Positions 15,067 to 23,452 are shown, counted from the first letter of the stretch. The stretch: DNA of 50,905 nucleotides from UBA1858 sp045106935 (GCA_045106935.1 JBGCFN010000012.1:1-50905); one strand, 5' to 3'. The notes: a model not told the origin generated them from the letters alone. Translations and numbers: made by a program.

Positions 15067-15435
15067 ATGTCAGACAGTCTATTTAATCGTCTTGGTGGCA
15101 GCGGGGCTGTTGATGCGGCCGTTGATATTTTTTACGGCAAAGTCATTTCAGATGACCACATCAATGGTTTTTTTGAAGGTGTCGATATGTCCAAGCAAAT
15201 GCGCAAAATGAAATCCTTCTTATCTTATGCTTTTGGCGCAGATACTCCTTTTCAGGGTGAATCGATGCGTGTTGCGCACGAACGACTAGTCCAGCAAGGT
15301 TTAAATGACAGTCATTTTGATGCCGTCAAAAACCACATAGACAATACTTTAAAAGAATTGAAAGTTGCACAACCATTAATCAACGAAGTGTTAGATATCA
15401 CCGAGTCGACTAGAAATGATGTGTTAAACAAATAA
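15067..15435 (+). CDS. Group I truncated hemoglobin
   Basis: The start at the ATG at 15067 is fixed by AAGGAGA seven bases upstream and gives 122 residues; an in-frame extension upstream lies in the operator region and is rejected. Visible features are LFNRLGGSGAVDAAVDIFY with Tyr23 at position B10, Gln44 at E7 (MSKQMRKMKSF), and the proximal His71 in SMRVAHERL. Group I truncated hemoglobins bind O2 and NO and often act as NO dioxygenases. Its placement opposite nsrR, with NsrR operators before it, points to nitric-oxide detoxification. Confidence 0.93.
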   Translation: MSDSLFNRLGGSGAVDAAVDIFYGKVISDDHINGFFEGVDMSKQMRKMKSFLSYAFGADTPFQGESMRVAHERLVQQGLNDSHFDAVKNHIDNTLKELKVAQPLINEVLDITESTRNDVLNK

Positions 15436-15504
15436 GCTCGACGAACTTACACGTGGAATTCAAGCAAACAGTAGTCATCTAAAATTTAACGATCGAGGTG
15501 AATC

Positions 15505-15954
15505 ATGGAAAATGTCAGCCAAGAAACCAGAAAAATTTTAAAAGACACTGAACATATTCTTTGGGACAAACAAGTTGAAGTCACCAACCGTATGTATGAG
15601 ATATTATTTGAAAAATATCCCGAAACGAAATTACTATTTAAAAATTTTCGCTCACAGCAACCTAATATATTTGCCGCTGCTTTGATGGCACATATGTTGA
15701 GTTTAGACGAACCAGAGGCTTTACTTAGTTTTCGTGTTGGCATTAGTCGCAGTCATGTCGCTGCTGGCGTAGAAGAAAAGCACTACCCAATGTTAGCGGA
15801 TGCCTTAATGTCGGCGATGAGAGAATTACTCGCTGACAAAATGGATGATAAAACGTTAATTGCTTGGGAAAAATGGTATTACTTTTTAGCTAATCTTCTT
15901 ATCGAAAGGGAAAGAGAACATTACGAACAAAAGCATTTATTATTCCCAGAGTAA
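15505..15954 (+). CDS. Single-domain globin of the bacterial hemoglobin/flavohemoglobin type
   Basis: The 149-residue protein has the classical globin pattern: RMYEILFEKYPETKLLF with Tyr31 (B10), Gln52 (E7) and the proximal His84 in SRSHVAAGVEEKHYP. It resembles Vitreoscilla hemoglobin and the globin domain of flavohemoglobins, but there is no FAD/NAD reductase domain after it. An AGGTG ribosome-binding site (15496-15502 region) precedes the ATG. It follows the truncated hemoglobin by 69 bases and is probably in the same NsrR-controlled unit, so it likely acts on NO or O2. Confidence 0.9.
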   Translation: MENVSQETRKILKDTEHILWDKQVEVTNRMYEILFEKYPETKLLFKNFRSQQPNIFAAALMAHMLSLDEPEALLSFRVGISRSHVAAGVEEKHYPMLADALMSAMRELLADKMDDKTLIAWEKWYYFLANLLIEREREHYEQKHLLFPE

Positions 15955-15977
15955 TGGTTAGAGATTTATTGCGCGCA

Positions 15978-16409
15978 CTATTCTCTTAAGACGATGGCAT
16001 TCACAGCCATGGGCACCACCGCCAAAGAACGTCCCTTCTGGTTAGCTGCCACCACATACGCCTCTCTAAGGACTTGCGGCAATGTAGGGACACCGCCAAT
16101 CACACAGGTTTCTCCATCTGCTGATACGGAGACAGATAACCCTTCAGGGAATCGAAACGCGTAACATTTATTTATGCGATGACCTCCGATATTTTTTAGG
16201 CGAATTTTCGATATACGTGCATATTGATCAAACACATAGGCTTGCTCGTCACTCAATCTCGTTGATGTTAATTTTACTGATAATTGTGGTGTCGTGAACT
16301 GTTCACATTGAAGGCGCACAAATGTCGCCATATAGGCTTGCGCCAAGTCACTGCTGATAAGTAATGCCATACTTATGAGAAAACCGAAGAATGTAAGTGT
16401 ATATTTCAT
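15978..16409 (-). CDS. Secreted protein of unknown function
   Basis: The 143-residue protein has a clear Sec signal peptide (MKYTLTFFGFLISMALLIS, cut near AQAY), and the mature part has three cysteines (CEQF, NKCYAF, ETCVIG). I do not recognise a family. The mature part looks like a small beta-rich periplasmic domain. It is convergent with the globin gene and divergent from the XRE regulator at 16492, with a 7-bp dyad in the shared upstream region. Confidence 0.7.
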   Translation of the reverse strand: MKYTLTFFGFLISMALLISSDLAQAYMATFVRLQCEQFTTPQLSVKLTSTRLSDEQAYVFDQYARISKIRLKNIGGHRINKCYAFRFPEGLSVSVSADGETCVIGGVPTLPQVLREAYVVAANQKGRSLAVVPMAVNAIVLRE

Positions 16410-16419
16410 AACTAAAGAT

Positions 16420-16439
16420 AACTATATTATCATATAGTT
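16420..16439. promoter_or_regulatory. 7-bp dyad between the secreted protein and the XRE regulator
   Basis: AACTATA-TTATCA-TATAGTT is a perfect inverted repeat with a 6-bp spacer, typical in size for an XRE-family operator. It starts 11 bases from the start codon of the leftward gene and lies 53 bases before the regulator. Control by that regulator is inferred from position only. Confidence 0.4.
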
Positions 16440-16491
16440 TGAAAGTAAAACTGTCGTACATCTCCAATGATATCAATACTATCCTTGAGAG

Positions 16492-16851
16492 ATGTCCAAC
16501 ATCTCTGAAAGAATTGTACTGGCGAGAAAATCGCGTGGTTTGTCCCAAGAATTGCTTGCCGAACGGATCAATGTCTCTCGTGGCGCATGCGGCCATTGGG
16601 AACGAGGCAAAGCCCTCCCAAGTACTGAGCATTTAACCGAATTAGCCAACGTCTTAAATGTGCGCCTGGAGTGGTTACTGACGGGTAAAGGCGAGATGGA
16701 AAATAACCACCAAATAGCAGAACCCACTACGACGGCTTATATATTATCTACGCAAGATGAAGAGACAAAAGAGGTCGCTGATCTTTTTTACCGACTATCA
16801 AAGCGAAAACGTAAAATAGTGTTAGATTTATTGCGTGAGCTTTTTAAGTAA
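16492..16851 (+). CDS. XRE-family transcriptional regulator
   Basis: The 119-residue protein has an N-terminal helix-turn-helix of the Cro/CI type: RIVLARKSRGLSQELLAERINVSRGACGHWERGKALPSTEHLTELA, quoted here in short as LSQELLAERINVSRG then HWERGKALPS. The rest is a short tail ending in a basic helix (SKRKRKIVLDLLRELFK). It is too short to be a phage repressor with a cleavage domain. A 7-bp hairpin (AGAGATG/CATCTCT, 16488-16506) covers the start codon, which may limit translation. Confidence 0.88.
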   Translation: MSNISERIVLARKSRGLSQELLAERINVSRGACGHWERGKALPSTEHLTELANVLNVRLEWLLTGKGEMENNHQIAEPTTTAYILSTQDEETKEVADLFYRLSKRKRKIVLDLLRELFK

Positions 16852-16887
16852 GCCATTGCAATCATAAAAACCTAAGCAATTAAGTCA

Positions 16888-17205
16888 CTAATATTCAAGC
16901 TCACCCAAAGGACGCTTGAATGTATACCGTGCTGGCTCCTTGACAAGATTTTCACGCGCTGCGGCCTCATTCCCTCCCAACAAACTGAAAGGCAATGACA
17001 CGGTATAAATAGCTGCACCCGCCACTGTTGTAACCAAGCCTATTGGCCGTAGTACAACCGCATCTAATACCATTTTCTCACTGTCTGACAGTATCTCCGT
17101 ATGAGATCCGGCATAGTGATCATTGTTATCAGCCTGACTGACCACGGCAAACAGCAACATAAATAAAACACAACAACTCAATAAACGATGCTTTATAGAT
17201 TCCAT
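16888..17205 (-). CDS. Small secreted or membrane-associated protein of unknown function
   Basis: The 105-residue protein has an N-terminal signal or membrane segment (LLSCCVLFMLLFAVVSQA). A second hydrophobic stretch lies in the middle (RPIGLVTTVAGAAIYTVSLPFSLLGG), and the end is EPARYTFKRPLGE. Proteins with this RPxG...SLPFS...RYTFxRPLG pattern are widespread in gammaproteobacteria without a known function. It is convergent with the XRE gene. Confidence 0.75.
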   Translation of the reverse strand: MESIKHRLLSCCVLFMLLFAVVSQADNNDHYAGSHTEILSDSEKMVLDAVVLRPIGLVTTVAGAAIYTVSLPFSLLGGNEAAARENLVKEPARYTFKRPLGELEY

Positions 17206-17281
17206 CCTAACCTCAGAAAATAAGGGTTATTCAATACTCATTATCTCATATTCCTGAGACACAGAGACGACCATTTACGCC

Positions 17282-17310
17282 ATTGTTTCTTAGCCAATTC
17301 AAGAAACAAT
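17282..17310. repeat. Perfect 10-bp inverted repeat with 9-nt loop
   Basis: The arms ATTGTTTCTT and AAGAAACAAT lie between two divergent genes (starts at 17205 and 17388). There is no T tract. An operator or an RNA structure in the leader of the DsrE-family gene is possible. Confidence 0.4.
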
Positions 17311-17387
17311 ACGCATGCTAATCCTACGTAACGATGCATCTATGTAATAATCTCACTATTCTTCCATCAATACACAAAGGTTCGACG

Positions 17388-17894
17388 ATGAAAGCCCAAC
17401 ACATAATTATTACTAGCCTCGCCCACATTCTATTAGTCCTAGCGCTTACTAGCCATGCACATGCAGACAGACCCAGTGATGCCGATGCCTTAGAAGGTAT
17501 AAATACTGGCAAAGTGATTTGGGATGTCACCTTAAGCAACCCTAGTCGCCTCCTATTTGTAATGAAGGTGATCGATGAAACCTACGAAGATTTAGTCAAG
17601 CAAAATGTTACACCCGACATGGTATTTACTTTTCATGGGCGTGTATTAAAACTTTTATCATCTCAACCGCTAGAATTAGCACTTGATGAAGAGGTAGCAC
17701 TTGAAGAATTACTCGTTTTAATTCAAGACATGAGTAAAAAACCTGGCGTGAAAATGGAGTCATGCTCAATTGCCTCGCGCATACTTGGCATTGATAACAG
17801 TACAATCATTTCTGAAGTTAAACCCGTCGGCAATACATTTGTATCATTGATTGGCTATCAACAGAAAGGCTATGCGTTAATCCCGATTAATTAA
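17388..17894 (+). CDS. DsrE-family periplasmic protein
   Basis: With the start at the ATG at 17388 the protein has 168 residues and a Sec signal peptide ending AHADRP. The body is a DsrE/DsrF-like domain: IWDVTLSNPSRLLFVMKVIDE, DMVFTFHGRVLKLL, VKMESCSIASRILGI with Cys126, and VGNTFVSLIGYQQKGYALIP. The cysteine lies where DsrE-family proteins can carry a persulfide. Periplasmic members are common but their function is not established. A further 18 codons upstream are open but lack a signal peptide in register, so the shorter start is preferred. Confidence 0.85.
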   Translation: MKAQHIIITSLAHILLVLALTSHAHADRPSDADALEGINTGKVIWDVTLSNPSRLLFVMKVIDETYEDLVKQNVTPDMVFTFHGRVLKLLSSQPLELALDEEVALEELLVLIQDMSKKPGVKMESCSIASRILGIDNSTIISEVKPVGNTFVSLIGYQQKGYALIPIN

Positions 17895-17940
17895 TGTGTT
17901 GACTGAACAGAAATCACAGATGTATGCAATAATTAAACGC

Positions 17941-18354
17941 ATGAGAAAATTATACTTTGTATTTACCGTTTTACTCGGTTCACTTGTTAGCGGTTGCGCT
18001 ACTATGAAAGAACCCACTAACGAATCAAACGAGATCACTCCTTTTAGCGCACAAGGCTGGGGTGGTGCAATCTGCAAAGACTTAAATCACGATATTCTCC
18101 CTAAGAATGTTGGCTTTCAGCAAGCCGTGCAAAATATTCGCTTATATCAATCTTGGGCAAGTGGATTTGTATCTGGTGTAAATTATGCCGATAACGATGT
18201 GTATGATGTCTCTGGCGCGACCACGCCTGAAGAAATATTTATATGGTTAAATAATTATTGCGAACAACATCCTGAGAACGCCATACCAATTGCTTTACAT
18301 GAATTGATGGAAGCCTGGGAAACGGAAGGCAAAATTCTTGCTCAACCGGAATAA
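17941..18354 (+). CDS. Small lipoprotein of unknown function (Rap1a/Tai-like pattern)
   Basis: I choose the ATG at 17941 because it directly precedes a signal segment and lipobox (VSGC, Cys19 of 137 residues); ATG at 17920 is also possible. The mature part has two further cysteines (AICKDL, NNYCEQ) and the order LYQSWASGFVSGVNY...WLNNYCEQHPENAIPIALHELM. This resembles proteins of the Rap1a/Tai fold, but the match is by eye. It closely follows the DsrE-family gene and may be co-transcribed. Confidence 0.7.
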   Translation: MRKLYFVFTVLLGSLVSGCATMKEPTNESNEITPFSAQGWGGAICKDLNHDILPKNVGFQQAVQNIRLYQSWASGFVSGVNYADNDVYDVSGATTPEEIFIWLNNYCEQHPENAIPIALHELMEAWETEGKILAQPE

Positions 18355-18377
18355 CGCCAAATAACAACTTACGGCCA

Positions 18378-18950
18378 CTAAAATGCTTTCACCAACTGCT
18401 CTAAGTCTTCCAGCATTCTTATACGCGCCTCATCTTCAACCAAGGGTACAGAGTAAAATACGCGATCGACAATATCTGTGACACCACAAAACGCTAAGGT
18501 GCCTTCTGTGGTGCTTTTTGTCAGCTGATCAGCATTCTTTCCAAAGTCTTCTTTGGTACCACCTGCAGTTACCACGACCATGGCTCGCTTTCCCTTAAGC
18601 AACCCTTGCACACCATTTTCATCAAAGTTAAACGCAAACCCATTGGTAAACACACGATCAAACCAGCCTTTCAATATAGCTGGACGGTCAAACCACCATA
18701 GCGGGTAAATAACAACAAGCGTATCTGCCCAAGCGACTTGTTCTTGCTCGCGCTTAATATCATCTGGCAACTTACCTTCGGCCTGCAAAGATAATTGAGC
18801 CTCTCCCAACACTGGATCAAATCGCTCGGCATACAGATCTTTAAGGCGCACATTTGCACCTTTCTTTTTAAAAGCAGAGTTGATTACTTTCAATATTGAC
18901 TGATTAAAACTCAACGGATTGGGGTGTGCGTATATGATCAATACATTCAT
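18378..18950 (-). CDS. NAD(P)H quinone oxidoreductase, flavodoxin-fold family
   Basis: The 190-residue protein starts MNVLIIYAHPNPLSFN, the FMN phosphate loop of the NQO1/MdaB/KefF family. It has IYPLWWFDRPAILKGWFDRVF around residues 85-105 and VVVTAGGTKEDFG, the second flavin loop, near 128. These enzymes reduce quinones by two electrons. A substrate cannot be assigned. It is convergent with the lipoprotein gene and lies downstream of gatB on the same strand. Confidence 0.9.
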   Translation of the reverse strand: MNVLIIYAHPNPLSFNQSILKVINSAFKKKGANVRLKDLYAERFDPVLGEAQLSLQAEGKLPDDIKREQEQVAWADTLVVIYPLWWFDRPAILKGWFDRVFTNGFAFNFDENGVQGLLKGKRAMVVVTAGGTKEDFGKNADQLTKSTTEGTLAFCGVTDIVDRVFYSVPLVEDEARIRMLEDLEQLVKAF

Positions 18951-18991
18951 GGCGTCGCGTTATATAGATACAACATTAAATGACAGCTGCG

Positions 18992-19011
18992 TTCTTCCTT
19001 TGCCGGAAGAA
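18992..19011. terminator. Hairpin between gatB and the quinone oxidoreductase
   Basis: TTCTTCC and GGAAGAA (7 bp) flank a 6-nt loop just after the gatB stop. On the gatB strand no T run follows. On the other strand a run of seven T starts ten bases later, opposite to the direction of both genes. It may mark the end of the gat transcript, weakly. Confidence 0.25.
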
Positions 19012-19025
19012 AACATGACGTTTTT

Positions 19026-20459
19026 TTAAACTAGTTTCTTTTTAAGCAACTCGTTAACTTGCGCGGGATTGGCTTTGCCTTTAGTTAACTTCATAACATT
19101 CCCCACAAAGAAACCAAATACCTTATCCTTACCAGACAAGTATTGCTCAACCTGTTTCGAATTATCAGCAATCACTTGATCGACAATAGCTTCAAGCTCA
19201 CCGACATCAGAGATTTGCTGCAAGCCTTTTTCTTCAATAACCTGATCAGGCGTTTTATCGCTATTCCACATATCATGAAATACTTCTTTAGCAATTTTGC
19301 CTGAAATCGTGTTGTCAGCAATACGAGAAATCAATTGCGCAAGTCTCTTTGCATTCACAGGGCTTTGATTGATATCCAGGTTATTAATGTTTAACGCACC
19401 TGACAACTCTCCCAACACCCAGTTGGCTGCCATTTTAGCTTGGCCTTCAGCATGACCCACCACTTGTTCAAAATAGTCTGCCATTTCTCGCGAGGCACTT
19501 AATTGCTCTGCATCCTCATTATTTAATCCGTAATCATCAGAAAAACGTTTTTGTTTTACATCTGGTAACTCAGGTAAATTTTCTTGTAATTGCGCCAACA
19601 AATCAGGTTCAAGTTTGACTGGTAACAAATCAGGATCTGGGAAATAGCGATAATCATTCGCTTCTTCTTTACTACGCATGGTACGCGTTGAATCATCATC
19701 GGCATCATATAAGCGTGTTTCTTGCACGACTTTACCTCCGCTTTCAATCACATCAATTTGGCGTTCTATTTCATAGTTAATCGCACGCTCTACAAATCTA
19801 AATGAATTTAAATTTTTTGTTTCGGTTCGCGTACCCAGCTCTTTCTCACCTTTTCGGCGCACAGACACATTGGCGTCACAACGGAATGACCCTTCTTGCA
19901 TGTTGCCATCACAGATGCCTAGGTATTGCACAATAGAATGAATTTTCTTCATGTACGCCACTGCCTCTTTGGCAGAACTCATCTCAGGCTCAGAAACAAT
20001 TTCAATTAAAGGTGTGCCGGCACGGTTTAAATCAATACCTGTCATGCCATCAAAATCTTCGTGCAAAGATTTACCTGCGTCTTCCTCTAAGTGCGCGCGC
20101 GTGATGCCGACTGTTTTTATTGAACCGTCTTCTAAAGCGATATCTAGTTTCCCGTGTTCAACAATGGGAATGGCTAGCTGACTTATTTGATAGCCTTTGG
20201 GCAAATCTGGGTAGAAGTAATTTTTACGATCAAACACCGAACCATCGTTAATCGTCGCATCCACAGCTAAACCAAACATCGCGGCTTTCGCAACGGCATC
20301 TTTATTTAATACAGGCAACACTCCCGGCAAACCTAAGTCAACTGCACAGGCTTGCGTATTAGGCTCAGCACCGTAAGCAGTCGCTGCCGCAGAAAATATT
20401 TTTGTTTTGGTGTTTAGTTGGGTATGTATTTCCAACCCAATGACGACTTCCCATTCCAT
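19026..20459 (-). CDS. gatB: Asp/Glu-tRNA amidotransferase subunit B
   Basis: GatB is the kinase/transamidase subunit of GatCAB, which converts Glu-tRNA(Gln) or Asp-tRNA(Asn) to the amide. The 477-residue protein has the signature IGLEIHTQLNTKTKIF at its start, LPGVLPVLN, KNYFYPDLPKGYQISQ near 82, and the C-terminal YqeY-like helical tail. It is the last gene of gatC-gatA-gatB, 23 bases after gatA. Confidence 0.97.
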   Translation of the reverse strand: MEWEVVIGLEIHTQLNTKTKIFSAAATAYGAEPNTQACAVDLGLPGVLPVLNKDAVAKAAMFGLAVDATINDGSVFDRKNYFYPDLPKGYQISQLAIPIVEHGKLDIALEDGSIKTVGITRAHLEEDAGKSLHEDFDGMTGIDLNRAGTPLIEIVSEPEMSSAKEAVAYMKKIHSIVQYLGICDGNMQEGSFRCDANVSVRRKGEKELGTRTETKNLNSFRFVERAINYEIERQIDVIESGGKVVQETRLYDADDDSTRTMRSKEEANDYRYFPDPDLLPVKLEPDLLAQLQENLPELPDVKQKRFSDDYGLNNEDAEQLSASREMADYFEQVVGHAEGQAKMAANWVLGELSGALNINNLDINQSPVNAKRLAQLISRIADNTISGKIAKEVFHDMWNSDKTPDQVIEEKGLQQISDVGELEAIVDQVIADNSKQVEQYLSGKDKVFGFFVGNVMKLTKGKANPAQVNELLKKKLV

Positions 20460-20482
20460 ATTGATATCCTCGTCAAATCCTA

Positions 20483-21931
20483 TTATTCAAATTCTTTTGG
20501 TATTTGCAGATGGTGATCTGTCTGCTGCTGATACTGATGTCCAAGATTTAATAATGTTTGCTCTTCAAAGTAATTACTCACTAACTGCATACCCACTGGC
20601 AATCCCTGCTGAAACCCCACTGGCAATGACATACCAGGCAAGCCAGCTAAATTCACCCCAATCGTGTAAATATCAGATAGATACATGGTGATAGGATCAT
20701 CTGACTTCTCATTCACTTTAAATGCAGTGGTCGGCGTGGTGGGACTTAAGACAGCATCCACTTCAGAGAAGGCTTTTTTGTAATCTTCACTGATGAGTCG
20801 ACGAATTTTTTGCGCTTTAAGATAATAAGCATCGTAATAACCAGCAGACAATGCATAAGCACCCACCATAATGCGTCGCTTCACTTCTTCGCCCAAGCCT
20901 TCGCTGCGTGAGCGCGCATACATGTCTTCTAAGCCTTTAGGGTTCTCGCAACGATATCCGTAACGTACGCCATCAAAGCGTGATAAGTTTGATGAACATT
21001 CAGCCGGTGCAATCACGTAGTAAGCTGCAATGGCTAACTTTGCATTGGGTAAAGAAATAGGCTTGATTTCACACCCCAAGCTCTTAAGCACATCGCATGC
21101 TTGTTTAATCTTTTCAGCAATGCCTGCATCCAACCCTTCTTGGAAAAATTCTTCCGGCAAGCCGATGCGTAAACCTTTAACTGATTCGTTTAAGCCTGCG
21201 ATATAGTCAGGCACGGCTTGATCAACACTGGTTGAATCACGCGCGTCATGCCCAGCGATCGCCTGCAACATGTATGCACAATCTTCAGATGTAATGCCAA
21301 ATGGCCCACCTTGGTCTAAGCTTGATGCATACGCAATCATGCCGTAACGCGAAACACGTCCATAAGTCGGTTTTAATCCGGTAATGCCACATAGTGCAGC
21401 AGGTTGGCGAATAGAACCTCCCGTATCTGTGCCCATACTCACTGGCGATAATCGCGCTGCCACCGCAGCCGCAGAGCCTCCTGACGAACCCCCAGGTACA
21501 CGGTCGATATCCCAAGGATTTTTTACGACGCCGTAATAACTTGATTCCGATGATGAACCCATAGCGAATTCATCCATATTCGTTTTACCTAATGATACTG
21601 AACCCGCTTCATTCAGCTTTGTCACCACGGTTGCATTGTAAGGCGCAACAAAATTATCCAACATCCGTGACCCGCAAGAAGTTTTTATTCCGTCCGTACA
21701 AAAGATATCTTTTAACGCAATGGGTATCCCATTCAATAGTCCACCTTGCGCACCACGCGCATCCGCTTGCTTAGCATTTTCTATTGCTTGCTCAGGTGTA
21801 AATGTCACGAATGAATTTAACTGTTCGTCATGCGACTCAATTCGTTGAATATAGTGGCTGACTAATTCCTCACTACTAAACTCTTTAGCAGCGAGCGCTT
21901 TCGCTTGTTGTGCGACGGTTAACTTATGCAT
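20483..21931 (-). CDS. gatA: Asp/Glu-tRNA amidotransferase subunit A
   Basis: GatA is the glutaminase that releases ammonia for GatB. It is an amidase-signature enzyme of 482 residues. The triad motifs are visible: Lys in IPIALKDIF (near residue 75), the cis-Ser in GGSSGGSAAAVAA (about 148-160), and the nucleophile Ser in GTDTGGSIRQPA (near 172). It is 38 bases downstream of gatC. Confidence 0.97.
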   Translation of the reverse strand: MHKLTVAQQAKALAAKEFSSEELVSHYIQRIESHDEQLNSFVTFTPEQAIENAKQADARGAQGGLLNGIPIALKDIFCTDGIKTSCGSRMLDNFVAPYNATVVTKLNEAGSVSLGKTNMDEFAMGSSSESSYYGVVKNPWDIDRVPGGSSGGSAAAVAARLSPVSMGTDTGGSIRQPAALCGITGLKPTYGRVSRYGMIAYASSLDQGGPFGITSEDCAYMLQAIAGHDARDSTSVDQAVPDYIAGLNESVKGLRIGLPEEFFQEGLDAGIAEKIKQACDVLKSLGCEIKPISLPNAKLAIAAYYVIAPAECSSNLSRFDGVRYGYRCENPKGLEDMYARSRSEGLGEEVKRRIMVGAYALSAGYYDAYYLKAQKIRRLISEDYKKAFSEVDAVLSPTTPTTAFKVNEKSDDPITMYLSDIYTIGVNLAGLPGMSLPVGFQQGLPVGMQLVSNYFEEQTLLNLGHQYQQQTDHHLQIPKEFE

Positions 21932-21969
21932 AAATAAAAGGTAGGTTGTGGATTTCTAATAATGCGAAT

Positions 21970-22257
21970 TCATTCGATCACTTTAGGCACAAGATATAAT
22001 CCATCTTGTGTCGCAGGCGCAATTTGCTGAAATTTTTCTCGTTGATTGGTTTCTGCGATTTCATCCACGCGTAATGATTGCATCATGTCTTGTGGGTGCG
22101 CCATAGGCTCAATATTCTCCACATTAGCTTGGTTCATCTGCTCGACAAATTCCAATATGCGAGAAAGCTCTTGCTTGTAGTGATCAAGCTCATCTTCATT
22201 AATCTGCAATTTTGCCAATTTGGCAATATCGCGAACATCTTCCGTTGAAAGTGCCAT
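21970..22257 (-). CDS. gatC: Asp/Glu-tRNA amidotransferase subunit C
   Basis: The 95-residue protein wraps around and stabilises GatA and GatB. It has the family pattern VRDIAKLAKLQINEDE and ILEFVEQMNQANVENIEPMAHP. A strong GAGGAG lies 8 bases before the ATG on the minus strand. It heads the gatCAB operon and is divergent from mreB across 113 bp. Confidence 0.95.
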   Translation of the reverse strand: MALSTEDVRDIAKLAKLQINEDELDHYKQELSRILEFVEQMNQANVENIEPMAHPQDMMQSLRVDEIAETNQREKFQQIAPATQDGLYLVPKVIE

Positions 22258-22301
22258 TATTTGCTCCTCGATAGAAACAGAAAGGTACCATATATAACGT
22301 C

Positions 22302-22330
22302 TTGCCCAAACCCATACCCGCTGTTAGAGT
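22302..22330 (+). promoter_or_regulatory. Candidate mreB promoter
   Basis: TTGCCC (22302-22307) and TAGAGT (22325-22330) are separated by 17 bases, each agreeing with consensus at four of six positions. An 8-bp inverted repeat (ATAGAAAC at 22271-22278, GTTTCTAT at 22334-22341) and an inner GGTAC/GTACC pair surround it. The promoter call is tentative. Confidence 0.3.
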
Positions 22331-22370
22331 ACCGTTTCTATTCCAATGATTATTAAAGACATTCCCCCAC

Positions 22371-23414
22371 ATGTTTGGACGAATTCTAGGATTATTTTCT
22401 AACGACCTTTCAATTGATCTCGGCACAGCAAATACACTGATTTATGTGCGAGACAAAGGCATTGTGCTTAACGAACCTTCGGTTGTCGCGATTCGCAATG
22501 ACCCCAATACCGGCACCCGCTCAATAGAAGCGGTTGGCTCTGGCGCCAAACGAATGCTGGGACGCACACCGACCAATATTGAAGCAATTCGCCCCATGAA
22601 AGATGGTGTAATCGCAGATTTCACCACCACAGAACGCATGTTGCAGCATTTTATTCGTGCTGTGCATAAGAATATGCTGTTACGGCCCAGCCCCCGTGTA
22701 CTTGTTTGCGTGCCGTGCGGTGCGACTCAAGTAGAAAGGCGTGCAATACGTGAATCCGCAGATGGTGCAGGCGCTCGAAAAACGTACTTAATTGAAGAAC
22801 CGATTGCGGCAGCTATTGGGGCAGGACTCCCTATTGACGAAGCACGAGGTTCAATGATTTTAGATATTGGTGGCGGTACCTCAGAAGTGGCCGTGTTATC
22901 TCTTAATGGAATTGTCTATTCGGCCTCTGTACGTATTGGTGGCGATAAATTCGACGATGCCATTATCAGTTATGTTCGCCGAAATTATGGCGTATTGATT
23001 GGTGAAGCGACGGCGGAACGCGTCAAACAAGAAATCGGTACAGCCTACCCCGGTAAAGATATGTTGGAAATTGAGGTCAAAGGTAGAAATCTATCCGAAG
23101 GCGTTCCTAAAAGTTTCTCTCTCAACAGCAATGAAATACTTGAAGCACTGCAAGAACCTCTTTATGGCATTGTTAGCGCAGTAAAAACAGCGCTTGAACA
23201 AACTCCACCAGAATTAGGGGCTGATGTTGCAGAGCGCGGTATCGTACTCACCGGGGGCGGCGCATTGCTACGAGATCTTGATCGCTTAATTATGGAAGAA
23301 ACAGGTATTCCCGTTATTGTTGCTGACGACCCATTGACGTCCGTTGCGCGAGGCGGTGGCAAAGTACTTGAAATGCTTGACGAATTTGGCAGCGATTTAC
23401 TGACTGGAGACTAA
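22371..23414 (+). CDS. mreB: Rod-shape-determining actin homologue MreB
   Basis: MreB forms membrane-bound filaments that guide lateral cell-wall synthesis. The 347-residue protein has the amphipathic N-terminus MFGRILGLFS, phosphate loop 1 LSIDLGTANTLIYV, phosphate loop 2 LDIGGGTSEVAVLSL and the adenosine motif GIVLTGGGALLRDL. It heads mreB-mreC-mreD. No strong ribosome-binding site precedes the ATG. Confidence 0.98.
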   Translation: MFGRILGLFSNDLSIDLGTANTLIYVRDKGIVLNEPSVVAIRNDPNTGTRSIEAVGSGAKRMLGRTPTNIEAIRPMKDGVIADFTTTERMLQHFIRAVHKNMLLRPSPRVLVCVPCGATQVERRAIRESADGAGARKTYLIEEPIAAAIGAGLPIDEARGSMILDIGGGTSEVAVLSLNGIVYSASVRIGGDKFDDAIISYVRRNYGVLIGEATAERVKQEIGTAYPGKDMLEIEVKGRNLSEGVPKSFSLNSNEILEALQEPLYGIVSAVKTALEQTPPELGADVAERGIVLTGGGALLRDLDRLIMEETGIPVIVADDPLTSVARGGGKVLEMLDEFGSDLLTGD

Positions 23415-23440
23415 GCAGTCAGCCATCCATATTCGATGTC

Positions 23441-23446
23441 AGGAGG
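23441..23446 (+). promoter_or_regulatory. Strong ribosome-binding site that fixes an ATA start for mreC
   Basis: A full AGGAGG lies six bases before an in-frame ATA at 23453. No ATG, GTG or TTG in the mreC frame lies within a workable distance: the first is a TTG at 23504, more than 55 bases away and inside the membrane segment. Confidence 0.75.
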
Positions 23447-23452
23447 ATCACT

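Noticed and set aside
18190..18235. SGAT (DVSGATTPEE) in the small lipoprotein as a flavinylation site
   Set aside because: A single four-residue match, in a protein whose overall pattern suggests a Rap1a/Tai-like fold, and not adjacent to the ApbE gene. Chance is the simpler explanation.
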